Notes: generated by a model not told the origin, from the sequence alone. DNA of 19,933 bases from JAAURS01 sp031362245 (GCA_031362245.1 JANLSD010000382.1:1-19933); one strand, 5' to 3'; positions 1-7,582 are shown, counted from the stretch's first letter. A program made the numbers and translations.

Positions 1-20
1 CTGGAACCCTTGGTATATTT

Positions 21-66
21 AGTCTGCGTAGGCAGACTTTGTTCTTGTAGGCGCGATTTCAATCGC
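21..66. repeat. Dispersed repeat with two adjacent hairpins
   Basis: Two perfect inverted repeats sit side by side. AGTCTGC (21-27) pairs with GCAGACT (32-38) around a GTAG loop, and GCGATT (53-58) pairs with AATCGC (61-66) around TC. They are joined by a TTGTTCTTGTAG-like spacer. I recognise this arrangement as a short dispersed repeat common in intergenic DNA of filamentous cyanobacteria; only one copy is visible here, so repetition itself is inferred. No gene was seen in 1-194. Confidence 0.6.
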
Positions 67-194
67 TGGCCTTAAAGACCGATGAATAAGGGTTTCAGGA
101 CTTTTGTCAGTCAATCAGAAGGGGGACTGTGGGGTTGCAAAAGTATCTTCGCCTTCTGCTTTCTGACTAGGTTAATAAACACCCGTAATTTAAC

Positions 195-1073
195 TCAAAA
201 ATAAATAGAAATTTTGTTGACATAAGGTTCTAAGTTTTTCCAATGAGGATTTAATGAAGAAATATACGTCTCTCCAGAGACTGCCTCACAATCTTTGGGA
301 AACTTCTCACAAGCAAGGGCTGGCAATGCAATGGAAAGGGCGAGTCGATTAAAATGGGTTTTCCAACGATTTTGATTGATAATAACCTGATTTCCATAGT
401 CCCATTCGAGTCCACTAATCTGAAATTTACCAATAATGTTCTGAAGCTCTGGAAAAGTCATCCCTACATGGATTCCTTCCACTGTTTTCAATGCTGAGAC
501 AGTCGTAAAAACCTGTAAAGGGAAATTTCGTTGTTTATTTTTCCAAACAATAGTAAAAAATTCTGCTCCTAGAATACGAATGGTTGTAGAAGGTAGTGTT
601 ACTTCACCTTCAGGTCCCGAAAAGTCCCTATTAATCAACCTGTCCTCACCAAACTGATCAATCAAGTTCTGGTAAGTTGTTTTTTGTGTAATTGAACCAA
701 GTCGTTTACCAGGAATAATTAATATTTCATTTGCCGAGAGAGGGAAACAGCGATTAATACTCTTTTTAAGCAATATATCGAGCTTAGTTTTCTTTTTATT
801 CAAATCGATTATAACTGGATGCTCTGGCATCAATGATGCTGATGCTTTCATGTATTGCATTTCAACATTATGACGTTCTCTCAAGAGTCTGTCTATTTCT
901 AAATCACAGTCAACCTGAGGTGCAGGCTTGGCGATACAAGGAGACATTATTGCACCACAGACTATTCCTGTGATTGAAATAAAATTTAAGATTGATTTAA
1001 CTTGATTTTTTTGATCTTGGGACATTGTTGTAATCTTAAACACACCTTTAATTCTTCTGTTTATACCCATCAC
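195..1073 (-). CDS. Hypothetical exported protein, AT-rich gene
   Basis: This is an unrecognised protein of about 292 residues. The N-terminus has a positively charged stretch followed by a hydrophobic core (residues about 29-46) ending near a CIAKPA segment, which fits a Sec signal peptide. A charged, probably helical stretch follows (residues about 55-108). It has cysteines at both ends of that stretch. The C-terminal half contains a segment reading VEGIHVGMTFPELQNIIGKF, the kind of 'GI-x-VGM-x-x-x-EL-x-x-x-x-G' turn seen in several secreted domains of unknown function. The first codon is GTG (1071-1073) directly followed by ATG (1068-1070), with a GGTGAG ribosome-binding-like stretch 6-9 nt upstream. 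A start at Met17 (1025) would give a tighter signal peptide but has no clear Shine-Dalgarno. Codon use is visibly more A/T-rich than in the rest of the window, so recent transfer is possible. No function is assigned. Confidence 0.7.
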   Translation of the reverse strand: MMGINRRIKGVFKITTMSQDQKNQVKSILNFISITGIVCGAIMSPCIAKPAPQVDCDLEIDRLLRERHNVEMQYMKASASLMPEHPVIIDLNKKKTKLDILLKKSINRCFPLSANEILIIPGKRLGSITQKTTYQNLIDQFGEDRLINRDFSGPEGEVTLPSTTIRILGAEFFTIVWKNKQRNFPLQVFTTVSALKTVEGIHVGMTFPELQNIIGKFQISGLEWDYGNQVIINQNRWKTHFNRLALSIALPALACEKFPKDCEAVSGETYISSLNPHWKNLEPYVNKISIYF

Positions 1074-1463
1074 TGATCGCTCACCGAAAACAGTACATGT
1101 TAAGCTTTCTTAAAAAAGATATACTTTTTTGATCTGAATCGTAGAGCATTCGTTATTTCATGCTTCCATACATACATGGGGATTGATTGATTGATTGCGT
1201 TAGTGATCAAAATTTTCTACATTCTGTCTGCTTGGCATGTCTTTCTAAGCTAAATGGTCGTTTATGGAAGAAATACTCGGTCTCCTGTTTACGTGTTGTA
1301 CCTTAGTTGATTTTGACCGATAAACTCAATATTCTAAATTTTCCCCTGATAACCCACTTGATACCCCATACGTAACCCTACCCCAAAGTATTGAGTCGTT
1401 TGATGTGTGATTTCCCATTGTGAGCAGTTGAGATGTAGTTTGACTCACAAAATTAGGTGAAAA
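1074..1463. other. 390-bp gene-free intergenic region
   Basis: No convincing gene is seen between the divergently transcribed exported protein and the M4 protease. It holds an AT-rich perfect inverted repeat, AAAAAAG (1112-1118) and CTTTTTT (1124-1130) with an ATATA loop, and four tandem GATT units at 1181-1196. The hairpin has no GC in its stem beyond one pair, so it is a poor terminator. It could be a structural or protein-binding site, or chance in AT-rich DNA. Confidence 0.5.
1313..1340 (+). promoter_or_regulatory. Possible sigma70-type promoter for the M4 protease
   Basis: TTGACC (1313-1318) is followed after 16 nt by TAAATT (1335-1340). The -35 is good and the -10 is weak. It lies about 120 nt upstream of the protease start. 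This is pattern matching only; the start codon itself has a clear AGGTGA ribosome-binding site at 1455-1460. Confidence 0.3.
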
Positions 1464-2558
1464 ATGAAAACACAAAAGCCATCTTCTAACCCTAAAGTGT
1501 CTAACCCTAAGGCAACAAAACGATCCGCTTCTCAGAGGTGTCCTATTTGTTGCATCCTGCCGCCCCATCTACTGGATCATGTGATGCAACATGGCAATGA
1601 AGATCATCGGGCTTGGGCCATGTCAACCCTTAGAGCTTCTGAGCAATTTCGCGGCAGACGCGAAGTGGTGGGTGCAGTCTCGTTTGCAGTTTCCCCAGGC
1701 CAGAAGCGGCGCACAGTATATGACGCAAAAAGTGCGACCACACTGCCTGGAACACTGATCCGCAGCGAAGGTGGGCCACCTAGCGGCGATGTTGCCGTCG
1801 ATGAAGCCTATGACGGTGCGGGTGCTACCTACGACCTGTATCACGATGTCTATGACCGTAACTCCATTGATGATCGGGGGTTACGCTTAGATTCGACGGT
1901 TCACTTTGACCTTCAGTACGACAACGCCTTTTGGAACGGCGATCAAATGGTCTATGGCGACGGGGATGGCAGTTTGTTTCAACGGTTTACCATCGCCATT
2001 GATGTGATTGGTCATGAACTGACCCACGGGGTGACACAGTACGAAGCGGGATTGGTTTATCGCAATCAACCTGGTGCCTTGAATGAGTCGTTTTCGGATG
2101 TGATTGGAAGCTTGGTCAAACAGCGATCGCTGAACCAGACAACGGCTCAGGCGGACTGGCTAATTGGGGCCGGACTGTTAGCACCTGGGGTGAAAGGCGT
2201 TGCACTCCGCTCCATGAAAGCCCCTGGGACGGCCTACAACGACCCCGTGCTGGGGAAAGATCCGCAACCCGATAACATGAGTCATTACTACAAAGGCCGA
2301 GCTGATAACGGTGGGGTTCATATCAATTCAGGTATCCCCAACCATGCCTTTTATTTAGCGGCGATGGACATTGGCGGATTTGCCTGGGAGAAAACTGGAA
2401 AAATTTGGTACCTTACCCTTAGGGATAAGCTCCGGTCTAGGGCCACGTTTCAAGATGCCGCGAATGCAACGCTTGCTGTGGCGGGTGATCTTTATGGTGT
2501 GGGCGGTCAAGAGCAGGCATCTGTTCGTCGCGCTTGGCAATCGGTCGGCGTAATCTAG
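1464..2558 (+). CDS. Protealysin-type M4 (thermolysin-like) zinc metalloprotease
   Basis: A 364-residue neutral metalloprotease that cleaves peptide bonds using one zinc ion. The zinc site is complete: HELTH at 184-188 (H184, H188, catalytic E185), and the third ligand E208 in NESFSD. The transition-state histidine is H286 in a GGVHINSGIPNHAFY segment, typical of M4. The propeptide is short (about 70-80 residues) and lacks a Sec signal peptide, as in protealysin rather than thermolysin. It contains the PPxLL element (PPHLL, 33-37) characteristic of protealysin-type propeptides. A cysteine cluster (C26, C29, C30) lies just before it, which is unusual and could bind metal or influence activation. 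The start is supported by AGGTGA 4 nt upstream. The next gene, 10 nt downstream, encodes its likely inhibitor. How this protein leaves the cytoplasm, if it does, is not visible. Confidence 0.93.
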   Translation: MKTQKPSSNPKVSNPKATKRSASQRCPICCILPPHLLDHVMQHGNEDHRAWAMSTLRASEQFRGRREVVGAVSFAVSPGQKRRTVYDAKSATTLPGTLIRSEGGPPSGDVAVDEAYDGAGATYDLYHDVYDRNSIDDRGLRLDSTVHFDLQYDNAFWNGDQMVYGDGDGSLFQRFTIAIDVIGHELTHGVTQYEAGLVYRNQPGALNESFSDVIGSLVKQRSLNQTTAQADWLIGAGLLAPGVKGVALRSMKAPGTAYNDPVLGKDPQPDNMSHYYKGRADNGGVHINSGIPNHAFYLAAMDIGGFAWEKTGKIWYLTLRDKLRSRATFQDAANATLAVAGDLYGVGGQEQASVRRAWQSVGVI

Positions 2559-2568
2559 GGCTTTTGCG

Positions 2569-3003
2569 GTGCAGGTCTTCACCCATAATGGTTTGCAACG
2601 GCTGGGAGGAATGTTATGGATTCTTCCCTTCATTGTTTTGTTGTTGGCCTGCACCGTGCCTTCTGCTGTTAGTCCCAGCCATCGTCAAGCTAGGCATAGT
2701 CAAACCATGCACATTTCTTTGGAACGCAGCGGCGGATTTGCAGGTATTCCTTTATCTGTGACAGTCGATACGGACACCTTAACGCCTGAAGATGCAGCCC
2801 AGCTTCAGCAGTTAGTGGAAGCAGCTCACTTTTTTGAATTGCCCAAGGTTTTCCCCGCCACACCCCAGCCGGATCGATTTCAGTACCAGATTTTTGTAGA
2901 AGAGCCAGGACGCAGTCGGAGTGTCTCGGTGGGAGAGACGGCTGTTCCGCCGACCCTTAGACCATTGATTAATTGGTTGATGGAGGTAGCTCGCCGCCGA
3001 TAA
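2569..3003 (+). CDS. Emfourin-like M4 protease inhibitor, predicted lipoprotein
   Basis: The region after residue 45 matches the emfourin (protealysin inhibitor) pattern: ISLERSGGFAG near the start, then a TLTPEDAAQLQQLVEAAHFF stretch, then DRFQYQI, and a closing PPTLRPLINWL segment. Emfourins bind and block M4 proteases and are typically encoded next to them; here the gene starts 10 nt after the protease stop, so the pair is surely one transcription unit. Unusually, the N-terminus has a hydrophobic stretch ending in LLAC with Cys28, a good lipobox, suggesting lipid anchoring of the inhibitor. The start chosen is GTG at 2569, because it gives a signal peptide with a positive residue (Arg11). 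ATG at 2611 (residue 15) would start directly at the hydrophobic core with GGAGGA immediately abutting it, too close to work as a Shine-Dalgarno. The family call is from recognised sequence pattern, not a search. Confidence 0.82.
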   Translation: MQVFTHNGLQRLGGMLWILPFIVLLLACTVPSAVSPSHRQARHSQTMHISLERSGGFAGIPLSVTVDTDTLTPEDAAQLQQLVEAAHFFELPKVFPATPQPDRFQYQIFVEEPGRSRSVSVGETAVPPTLRPLINWLMEVARRR

Positions 3004-3066
3004 GGGTGTTGCGACAGTCTGTCATTCTAAGTCGCAAAGCAGAAAAACAGCGATCGCCCAAATGAG

Positions 3067-3828
3067 TCATCCCTCCAATCCCTGAAGCACCTGGAGCAGC
3101 CATGCGATCGCCCCATCCCCATCCCCATCCGTTGCCGTCTTACCAGCAGGCATCTCAGGCCGCTGCACCATCACGACGGGGATTTGTAGCTCCCGTGCTG
3201 CAATAATTTTGGCATGGGTTGCCTGTCCGCCACTGTTTTTACTCACCAACACATCAATCTGATAATCCTGAAGAAGCTGTCGTTCCTGCGCCAAACTAAA
3301 AGGCCCACGATCCAACAGCACTTGACCATTGGGGATGGGCAGCGTTGCATCCGGTGGATCAATCGATCGCATTAAAAACCAAATCTGAGAGAGAGCAGCA
3401 AAGGGCGCAAGTTGCTGTCTACCAATGGTCAAAAATACTCGCCGTGCATGGGTGGGGATTGAACTGACCGCCGCTTTGATCGTGTCAACTTCAATCCAGT
3501 CGTCCTCCTGTCCCTTCTGCCAAGCTGGACGCGCTAACCGTAGGCAAGGAATCCCCACTTCCTGCGCAGCTTCAGCACCATGCCAAGAAATTTGTTGTGC
3601 AAAGGGATGGGTGGCATCAATGAGCGCATCAATTTGCTGCGTTTTTAGATAGGCAACTAATCCAGCCACACCTCCAAATCCCCCACTTCTGACGGTACCC
3701 ATGGGGGCGAGGGGCTGGCTTGTTCTACCTGCCAAAGAAGAAATGACTTCGATGGATGGATGGGCCGAAAGCTTGGCGGCAAGATCCGCCGCATCTCCTG
3801 TTCCACCCAAAATTAAAACCCGTGGCAT
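3067..3828 (-). CDS. cobK: Precorrin-6A/cobalt-precorrin-6A reductase
   Basis: A 253-residue cytoplasmic enzyme of corrin ring synthesis that reduces precorrin-6A (CobK) or cobalt-precorrin-6A (CbiJ) with NADPH, a step of cobalamin (or pseudocobalamin in cyanobacteria) formation. Family marks visible are the N-terminal nucleotide-binding loop LGGTGDA (7-13), RSGGFGG (47-53), DATHPFAQQIS (71-81), the TIGRQ turn (134-138) and SKNSGG (196-201). Length is normal for the family. It starts 9 nt after the end of the ABA4-like gene on the same strand, so the two are probably co-transcribed. No cobalamin riboswitch is seen upstream of that pair. Near the C-terminus a DNA micro-repeat of CATCCC units (about 3111-3128) encodes a DGDGDG run. 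Confidence 0.93.
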   Translation of the reverse strand: MPRVLILGGTGDAADLAAKLSAHPSIEVISSLAGRTSQPLAPMGTVRSGGFGGVAGLVAYLKTQQIDALIDATHPFAQQISWHGAEAAQEVGIPCLRLARPAWQKGQEDDWIEVDTIKAAVSSIPTHARRVFLTIGRQQLAPFAALSQIWFLMRSIDPPDATLPIPNGQVLLDRGPFSLAQERQLLQDYQIDVLVSKNSGGQATHAKIIAARELQIPVVMVQRPEMPAGKTATDGDGDGAIAWLLQVLQGLEG

Positions 3829-3837
3829 AGGCTGAGT

Positions 3838-4308
3838 CTAGGTTTCATGGTTTGCAGCTTCAGCCTTAGGCACTGGGTCTGAGTTTCCCCATTTTTCTGT
3901 GATCGCCGCCGTCACAATATGAGACAGCAATCCCATTGGCCCTGCAAATAAACACAGTACTAAAGAGTGCCTTGTCCAAACCCCCGTGCGCTGGCCTTCC
4001 CAATAAATCCAGCGACCTACGAATAAATCCATCACCAAGTAATGCACCCAACCCGTCGCCGCCGCCTTTTCATCAGAAAACAGCAGCGCAACATCCGAAA
4101 GCGTTGGATTGGCAAAAGACTGAGCCGATTCTGACGTGAGCGTTGTCAAGACAAACAGCCCCACATACAGCAATGCCAAAGCCACAAACGGCAACAACGA
4201 ACTCATCACGCGACGTGTCCAGTCCCAGTTGGGCAACAGCACCATAAGCGTCCAAAACGGCAAGACAAAAACATTAGCGCCAGTAAACCACTGATCGAGG
4301 GTTGGCAT
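3838..4308 (-). CDS. ABA4-like (DUF4281) membrane protein
   Basis: A 156-residue integral membrane protein with about four hydrophobic segments (roughly 10-27, 37-56, 86-100, 114-134). The stretch GWVHYLVMDLFVGRWIYWEG (86-105) is the hallmark of the ABA4-like/DUF4281 family. Plant ABA4 is required for neoxanthin formation from violaxanthin in plastids. Cyanobacterial members are present in species that lack neoxanthin, so the role here is unknown but plausibly carotenoid-linked. The ATG at 4306-4308 has GAGG about 7 nt upstream. It is the promoter-proximal gene of a two-gene unit with cobK, with a 9-nt gap. Whether that pairing means anything functionally is not clear. Confidence 0.8.
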   Translation of the reverse strand: MPTLDQWFTGANVFVLPFWTLMVLLPNWDWTRRVMSSLLPFVALALLYVGLFVLTTLTSESAQSFANPTLSDVALLFSDEKAAATGWVHYLVMDLFVGRWIYWEGQRTGVWTRHSLVLCLFAGPMGLLSHIVTAAITEKWGNSDPVPKAEAANHET

Positions 4309-4379
4309 GAACGGGCCTCGTAAAGGAACTTAAGAATAATCAGCCTAAGATATAGCTTTGGTTTAAAGTCCCGAGTTGA

Positions 4380-4401
4380 GGGCTGAGCGAAGCCGAAGCC
4401 C
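4380..4401. repeat. Short inverted repeat, possible terminator-like element
   Basis: GGGCT (4380-4384) pairs with AGCCC (4397-4401) around a GC-rich loop with repeated GAAGCC/GAGCGAAGCC units. Read on the minus strand, it lies just after the 282-residue membrane protein gene, where a terminator would be, but no T-run follows. Similar GGCTTCG/CTCAGCCC elements are common dispersed repeats in bacteria; only one copy is visible here. Confidence 0.4.
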
Positions 4402-4412
4402 GGCAGAGAGCC

Positions 4413-5261
4413 TTAACCTGCATCTGCCATGACTTCTTCGTGAACGTTCATGGCAACAGGTGTTTTAATCCGTCGGGCAGAGATTGTGGTGCGAACTGAC
4501 AAGTCAGCGCTTACGCTATCGCCCAACTGTTTTCGCTGTGGAGGCGTCAGCAGAATCAAACTGTCTTGGATGGCTTGGTAGACCAGAGGGCTACCTTCTT
4601 TTTGGGCCAATAGCTGGAGATAGTCTGAACCGTGTGATCGCTCCACCATACTCAGCTTCCCTGTTTGGAACAACGTCGCCAACTGACGTACTGCCATCAG
4701 CCGCCGCAGCTCATCGCGATGGAGAAGCCCTGCCACACACCGCTCAAAAGAGTAGAGTGGCTGATTTTGTCGAGTCAAAATTAACCAAGCCGCCAACCCA
4801 AGGGCTGAGAAAAGTCCTAATTCTTGCGTAAACAGCATTAAGGCTAACCAAGGGCTATTCAGGTCTTGCCAAACCGCCAGCGCACTGTAGGACAATGCCA
4901 GCATTCCTAGGCCAGCCCCTAGACTTAAGGTTATCGGCGCTTGGGGACTTTTAAGCCAAGCCTCCAGCTTTCGCCCAGAAAGCCGTCGCTGGGTCGTACC
5001 ATAGAACACAATGCTGCTGCCCCCGCCCGCCAAGAGCGCTAGAAAAAGGGATGCATTCCAGTGCCAGAACACGGTGATCGCCACCCCCATCACTATCACG
5101 GGCACAAGGATGGTGCTGGATAGTGATTTGCGATCGCCCTTGAGAGACTTCTGCACTAACGTTGTGCCAACCTCAGCCCAAACCGAAGCCTTTGTGAACA
5201 GCAGCAGGTCGCCCTCTAGCCAATGTCTAAGTTGAATGGTGACTGGAGATGCCTTCATCAC
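4413..5261 (-). CDS. Conserved-looking four-helix membrane protein of unknown function
   Basis: A 282-residue protein I do not recognise by family. It has four likely transmembrane segments in two hairpins (about 50-68, 70-88, 109-130, 137-161). They are preceded by a 45-residue amphipathic N-terminus and followed by a soluble, helical C-terminal part (about 165-282) rich in Leu and Arg, which could be a HEAT/armadillo-like helical repeat. The first codon is GTG (5259-5261) immediately followed by ATG (5256-5258). GGAAG about 9 nt upstream favours the GTG slightly. It is separated by 104 nt from the ABA4-like gene on the same strand, and divergent from tatC with a 192-nt shared upstream region. 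No enzymatic motif is visible. Confidence 0.72.
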   Translation of the reverse strand: MMKASPVTIQLRHWLEGDLLLFTKASVWAEVGTTLVQKSLKGDRKSLSSTILVPVIVMGVAITVFWHWNASLFLALLAGGGSSIVFYGTTQRRLSGRKLEAWLKSPQAPITLSLGAGLGMLALSYSALAVWQDLNSPWLALMLFTQELGLFSALGLAAWLILTRQNQPLYSFERCVAGLLHRDELRRLMAVRQLATLFQTGKLSMVERSHGSDYLQLLAQKEGSPLVYQAIQDSLILLTPPQRKQLGDSVSADLSVRTTISARRIKTPVAMNVHEEVMADAG

Positions 5262-5421
5262 TGCGCTGATCTTCCCTATCTAAATCGCTAATCATACTGT
5301 GAGTCTTAGAGGTGCGGGACAGAAATGCTAGCGCAATCCTAGTAAATCGCTTCTATAGACTTTTATAGTGTAATTGACAGTTACTAGCTCAAGGAACACC
5401 TAGGGCGATTGTTCAGAAATC

Positions 5422-5427
5422 TATAAT
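5422..5427 (+). promoter_or_regulatory. Possible -10 element upstream of tatC
   Basis: A consensus TATAAT lies 26 nt before the tatC ATG, so the leader would be short, about 20 nt. No recognisable -35 hexamer lies at 16-18 nt (CCTAGG is there), so the call rests on the -10 alone. Confidence 0.35.
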
Positions 5428-5453
5428 CAAACCAGTGCCCTTCCCCAGAATGT

Positions 5454-6266
5454 ATGACCTCTTCCTCTGAATTGCCTACGTCTTCGGTTCAAGACCTTGA
5501 TATTGCGCCTTTTAGTGAAGAAGAAGGCGATCTCACCCCCTCACCCATTGACCCTGATGATTTGGTCGATGACGTGGAGATGTCGTTATTTGACCACCTT
5601 GAAGAACTGCGACAACGGATTTTTTATGGATTGCTGGCGTCCTTAGGCGGCGTGGTGCTGTGCTTTTGGAAAGTGAACCTGATTGTCAGCCTGTTAGAAA
5701 AACCCGCCCAAGGTGCTAAGTTTTTGCAGCTTGCGCCTGGAGAATATTTCTTTGTCTCTATTAAGGTAGCTGGATACAGCGGCTTATTGGTGGCTAGCCC
5801 ATTCATTTTGTACCAAATTATCCGGTTTGTATTGCCCGGTCTCACCCGCAAAGAACGGCGCTTTTTAGGGCCAATCGTATTTGGCTCCTCTATTTTGTTT
5901 GCCTTGGGCTTAGGGTTTGCCTATGTTGCTCTCATTCCAGCGGCGCTCAACTTCTTTATTCAGTATGGCGGCGATGTGGTGGAGCAGCTTTGGTCCATCG
6001 ATCGCTATTTTGAATTTGTGCTGCTGCTGCTCTTTAGTACAGGGCTTGCCTTCCAGATTCCCGTTATTCAGCTTTTGCTCGGGCTGATTGGCATTGTCTC
6101 TGGCAAACAAATGCTCTCAGCTTGGCGGGCGGTACTCTTGGGCGCAATGGTGCTGGGCGCTGTCCTAACCCCTTCCACTGACCCACTAACCCAGAGTTTG
6201 CTGGGTGGAGCCGTCCTATTGCTGTACATGGGTGGGACAGGGCTTGTTTTGCTTTTAGGTAAATAA
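5454..6266 (+). CDS. tatC: Sec-independent (Tat) protein translocase subunit TatC
   Basis: The 270-residue core receptor of the twin-arginine translocase, which recognises RR signal peptides and exports folded, cofactor-bearing proteins across the thylakoid and plasma membranes. Family motifs are DHLEELRQR (47-55), SPFILYQIIRFVLPGLT (115-131) and LTPSTDPLTQ (238-247). The hydrophobicity pattern agrees with six transmembrane helices. The first 43 residues are an acidic, Ser/Pro-rich extension absent from minimal TatC proteins; Met43 (5580) is a possible alternative start but has no usable ribosome-binding site. The Tat substrate PetC is encoded just downstream (6960), beyond a small opposite-strand gene that ends 17 nt after tatC. 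Confidence 0.97.
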   Translation: MTSSSELPTSSVQDLDIAPFSEEEGDLTPSPIDPDDLVDDVEMSLFDHLEELRQRIFYGLLASLGGVVLCFWKVNLIVSLLEKPAQGAKFLQLAPGEYFFVSIKVAGYSGLLVASPFILYQIIRFVLPGLTRKERRFLGPIVFGSSILFALGLGFAYVALIPAALNFFIQYGGDVVEQLWSIDRYFEFVLLLLFSTGLAFQIPVIQLLLGLIGIVSGKQMLSAWRAVLLGAMVLGAVLTPSTDPLTQSLLGGAVLLLYMGGTGLVLLLGK

Positions 6267-6283
6267 ACGCTTAATCTTTAGTG

Positions 6284-6601
6284 CTAAAACTCTCCCACCA
6301 ACCATTCTGAAGCCCGTTCCCCCAGCTCAATGGGGATGCTAATCGCCTTGCCCAGCCGAGGCCGCTCTCGTGTGGTTTCAATCACATTCATCACCTGTGC
6401 AAACGCACCCCATCCTTGGAGATAGGCCGCGACGGCCTCTAGATGCTCCTGATATTCTTGAGGTGTCATGGGGAAAGACGCCTGCTCCAAATATCGCCAC
6501 ATAACCTGCACAAAAATTTTGCCCTGAGTGCGGCGAAATTGAATGTCATAGGACTTCCCCCACTTAGAAATCAGTGCGTCTTGGAGTTGTGCGCCAGTCA
6601 T
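6284..6601 (-). CDS. DUF3067 family protein
   Basis: A 105-residue soluble protein matching the DUF3067 pattern: GKSYDIQFRR near the N-terminus, IFVQVMWRYLEQASFPM (29-45), QEYQEHLEAVAAYL and a closing region containing PRLGKAISIPIEL. The family is found in cyanobacteria and plastid-bearing eukaryotes, and its biochemical role is not known to me. It is convergent with tatC (17 nt between stops) and divergent from petC with a 358-nt gap, so it may share control elements with the b6f genes. Its position between the Tat translocase gene and a Tat substrate makes a role in membrane-complex assembly tempting but unproven. Confidence 0.85.
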   Translation of the reverse strand: MTGAQLQDALISKWGKSYDIQFRRTQGKIFVQVMWRYLEQASFPMTPQEYQEHLEAVAAYLQGWGAFAQVMNVIETTRERPRLGKAISIPIELGERASEWLVGEF

Positions 6602-6959
6602 AGATTGCCTTAGATCCCAGGAGGTCTGATTTCAAGATACGGGATTTTTATAGATGGGATCTCTCAGATTAGGACAATCTTTTCTCAGAATCCATGCCCT
6701 ACCTCACACCACCACCTTTAGTCACACCCATCCAAATCCTTAAGCTTGTTTACATTTCGTATGCAAATGCAGGGCAACTAGTGGGATAATACGTCAAGAA
6801 ATGTAATGATGCCCAGCGTGCGAAGTTGCTTCTGTTGCCCAAGTTTTGCAGCGTTCACCTCGGTGAGCAAGCAGGGTTGAGATTTAACGAAATGTACGAA
6901 ATAACCCAGGGCAGTTTAGAGTTGCCAATTCATAAAAAACACTAAAAGCGACGTATACC
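6602..6959. promoter_or_regulatory. petC upstream / divergent control region with repeated GAAATGTA elements
   Basis: This 358-nt gap separates DUF3067 (-) from petC (+) and contains no evident gene. TACATTTCGT (6751-6760) and ACGAAATGTA (6887-6896) are exact reverse complements, and AAGAAATGTA (6796-6805) differs from the second by one base. GATAAT at 6785-6790 could be a -10 element for petC, giving a leader of about 165 nt, but the -35 (TGCAAA at 6762-6767) is poor. No Shine-Dalgarno precedes the petC ATG. Confidence 0.45.
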
Positions 6960-7502
6960 ATGGCTCAAGTCTCTGGAACCCCTGACGTGCCCGATATGGG
7001 TCGTCGTCAGTTTATGAACTTTTTAACCTTTGGCGCAATCACGGGCACAGCCCTTGGTGGCCTTTACCCCGTAGTCAAGTATTTTATTCCGCCTTCTAGT
7101 GGAGGTACTGGGGGTGGACTCATTGCCAAGGATGCCCTGGGGAATGACATTATTATCACCGAGTACCTGAAGACTCATACTGCTGGCGATCACTCCTTGG
7201 CACAAGGCTTTAAGGGCGATCCAACTTACGTGATTGTCAAAGAAGACAGCACGATTGAGAGCTACGGCATCAATGCAGTCTGTACCCACCTCGGTTGTGT
7301 TGTACCTTGGAACGCCGGACAAAACCGATTTATCTGTCCTTGCCACGGATCGCAGTACGACAACACGGGTAAAGTCGTGCGCGGCCCTGCACCCCTTTCC
7401 TTGCCTTTAGCCCACGCAGCCGTGAGCGAAGACGACAAGCTAGTCTTTACCTCCTGGACTGAAACCGATTTCCGCACCGATAAAGCCCCTTGGTGGAGCT
7501 AG
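6960..7502 (+). CDS. petC: Cytochrome b6f complex Rieske iron-sulfur protein
   Basis: A 180-residue subunit that takes one electron from plastoquinol at the lumenal Qp site of cytochrome b6f and passes it to cytochrome f. The [2Fe-2S] ligands are C108 and H110 in CTHLGC and C126 and H129 in CPCHGSQYD, with C113 and C128 placed to form the usual disulfide. The N-terminus has a twin-arginine element (GRRQF, 14-18) followed by one transmembrane helix (about 18-40), as expected for a Tat-inserted, uncleaved Rieske protein, then the flexible glycine-rich hinge (SSGGTGGG). Length is typical. petA follows after 80 nt, the standard cyanobacterial petCA operon. Confidence 0.98.
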   Translation: MAQVSGTPDVPDMGRRQFMNFLTFGAITGTALGGLYPVVKYFIPPSSGGTGGGLIAKDALGNDIIITEYLKTHTAGDHSLAQGFKGDPTYVIVKEDSTIESYGINAVCTHLGCVVPWNAGQNRFICPCHGSQYDNTGKVVRGPAPLSLPLAHAAVSEDDKLVFTSWTETDFRTDKAPWWS

Positions 7503-7582
7503 TTCTACGGTTTAGCTCTAGCCTTCTTGCTGTCTTGCCGTCTTCCATTCTCACCGTCTCGCATTGCACCCCCAGAACCACA

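Noticed and set aside
2611..3003. ATG at 2611 as the start of the emfourin-like gene
   Set aside because: GGAGGA abuts the ATG with no spacer, and the resulting signal peptide would have no positive charge; GTG at 2569 explains both the lipoprotein signal and the 10-nt coupling to the protease gene.
4309..4412. Cobalamin riboswitch ahead of the ABA4-like/cobK unit
   Set aside because: The 104-nt gap is too short and shows no B12-box-like sequence.
7490..7582. Longer start for petA overlapping the petC 3' end
   Set aside because: The extra 31 residues precede a normal signal peptide, and the ATG at 7583 gives the standard cytochrome f length with mature Tyr1 and CANCH at 21-25.
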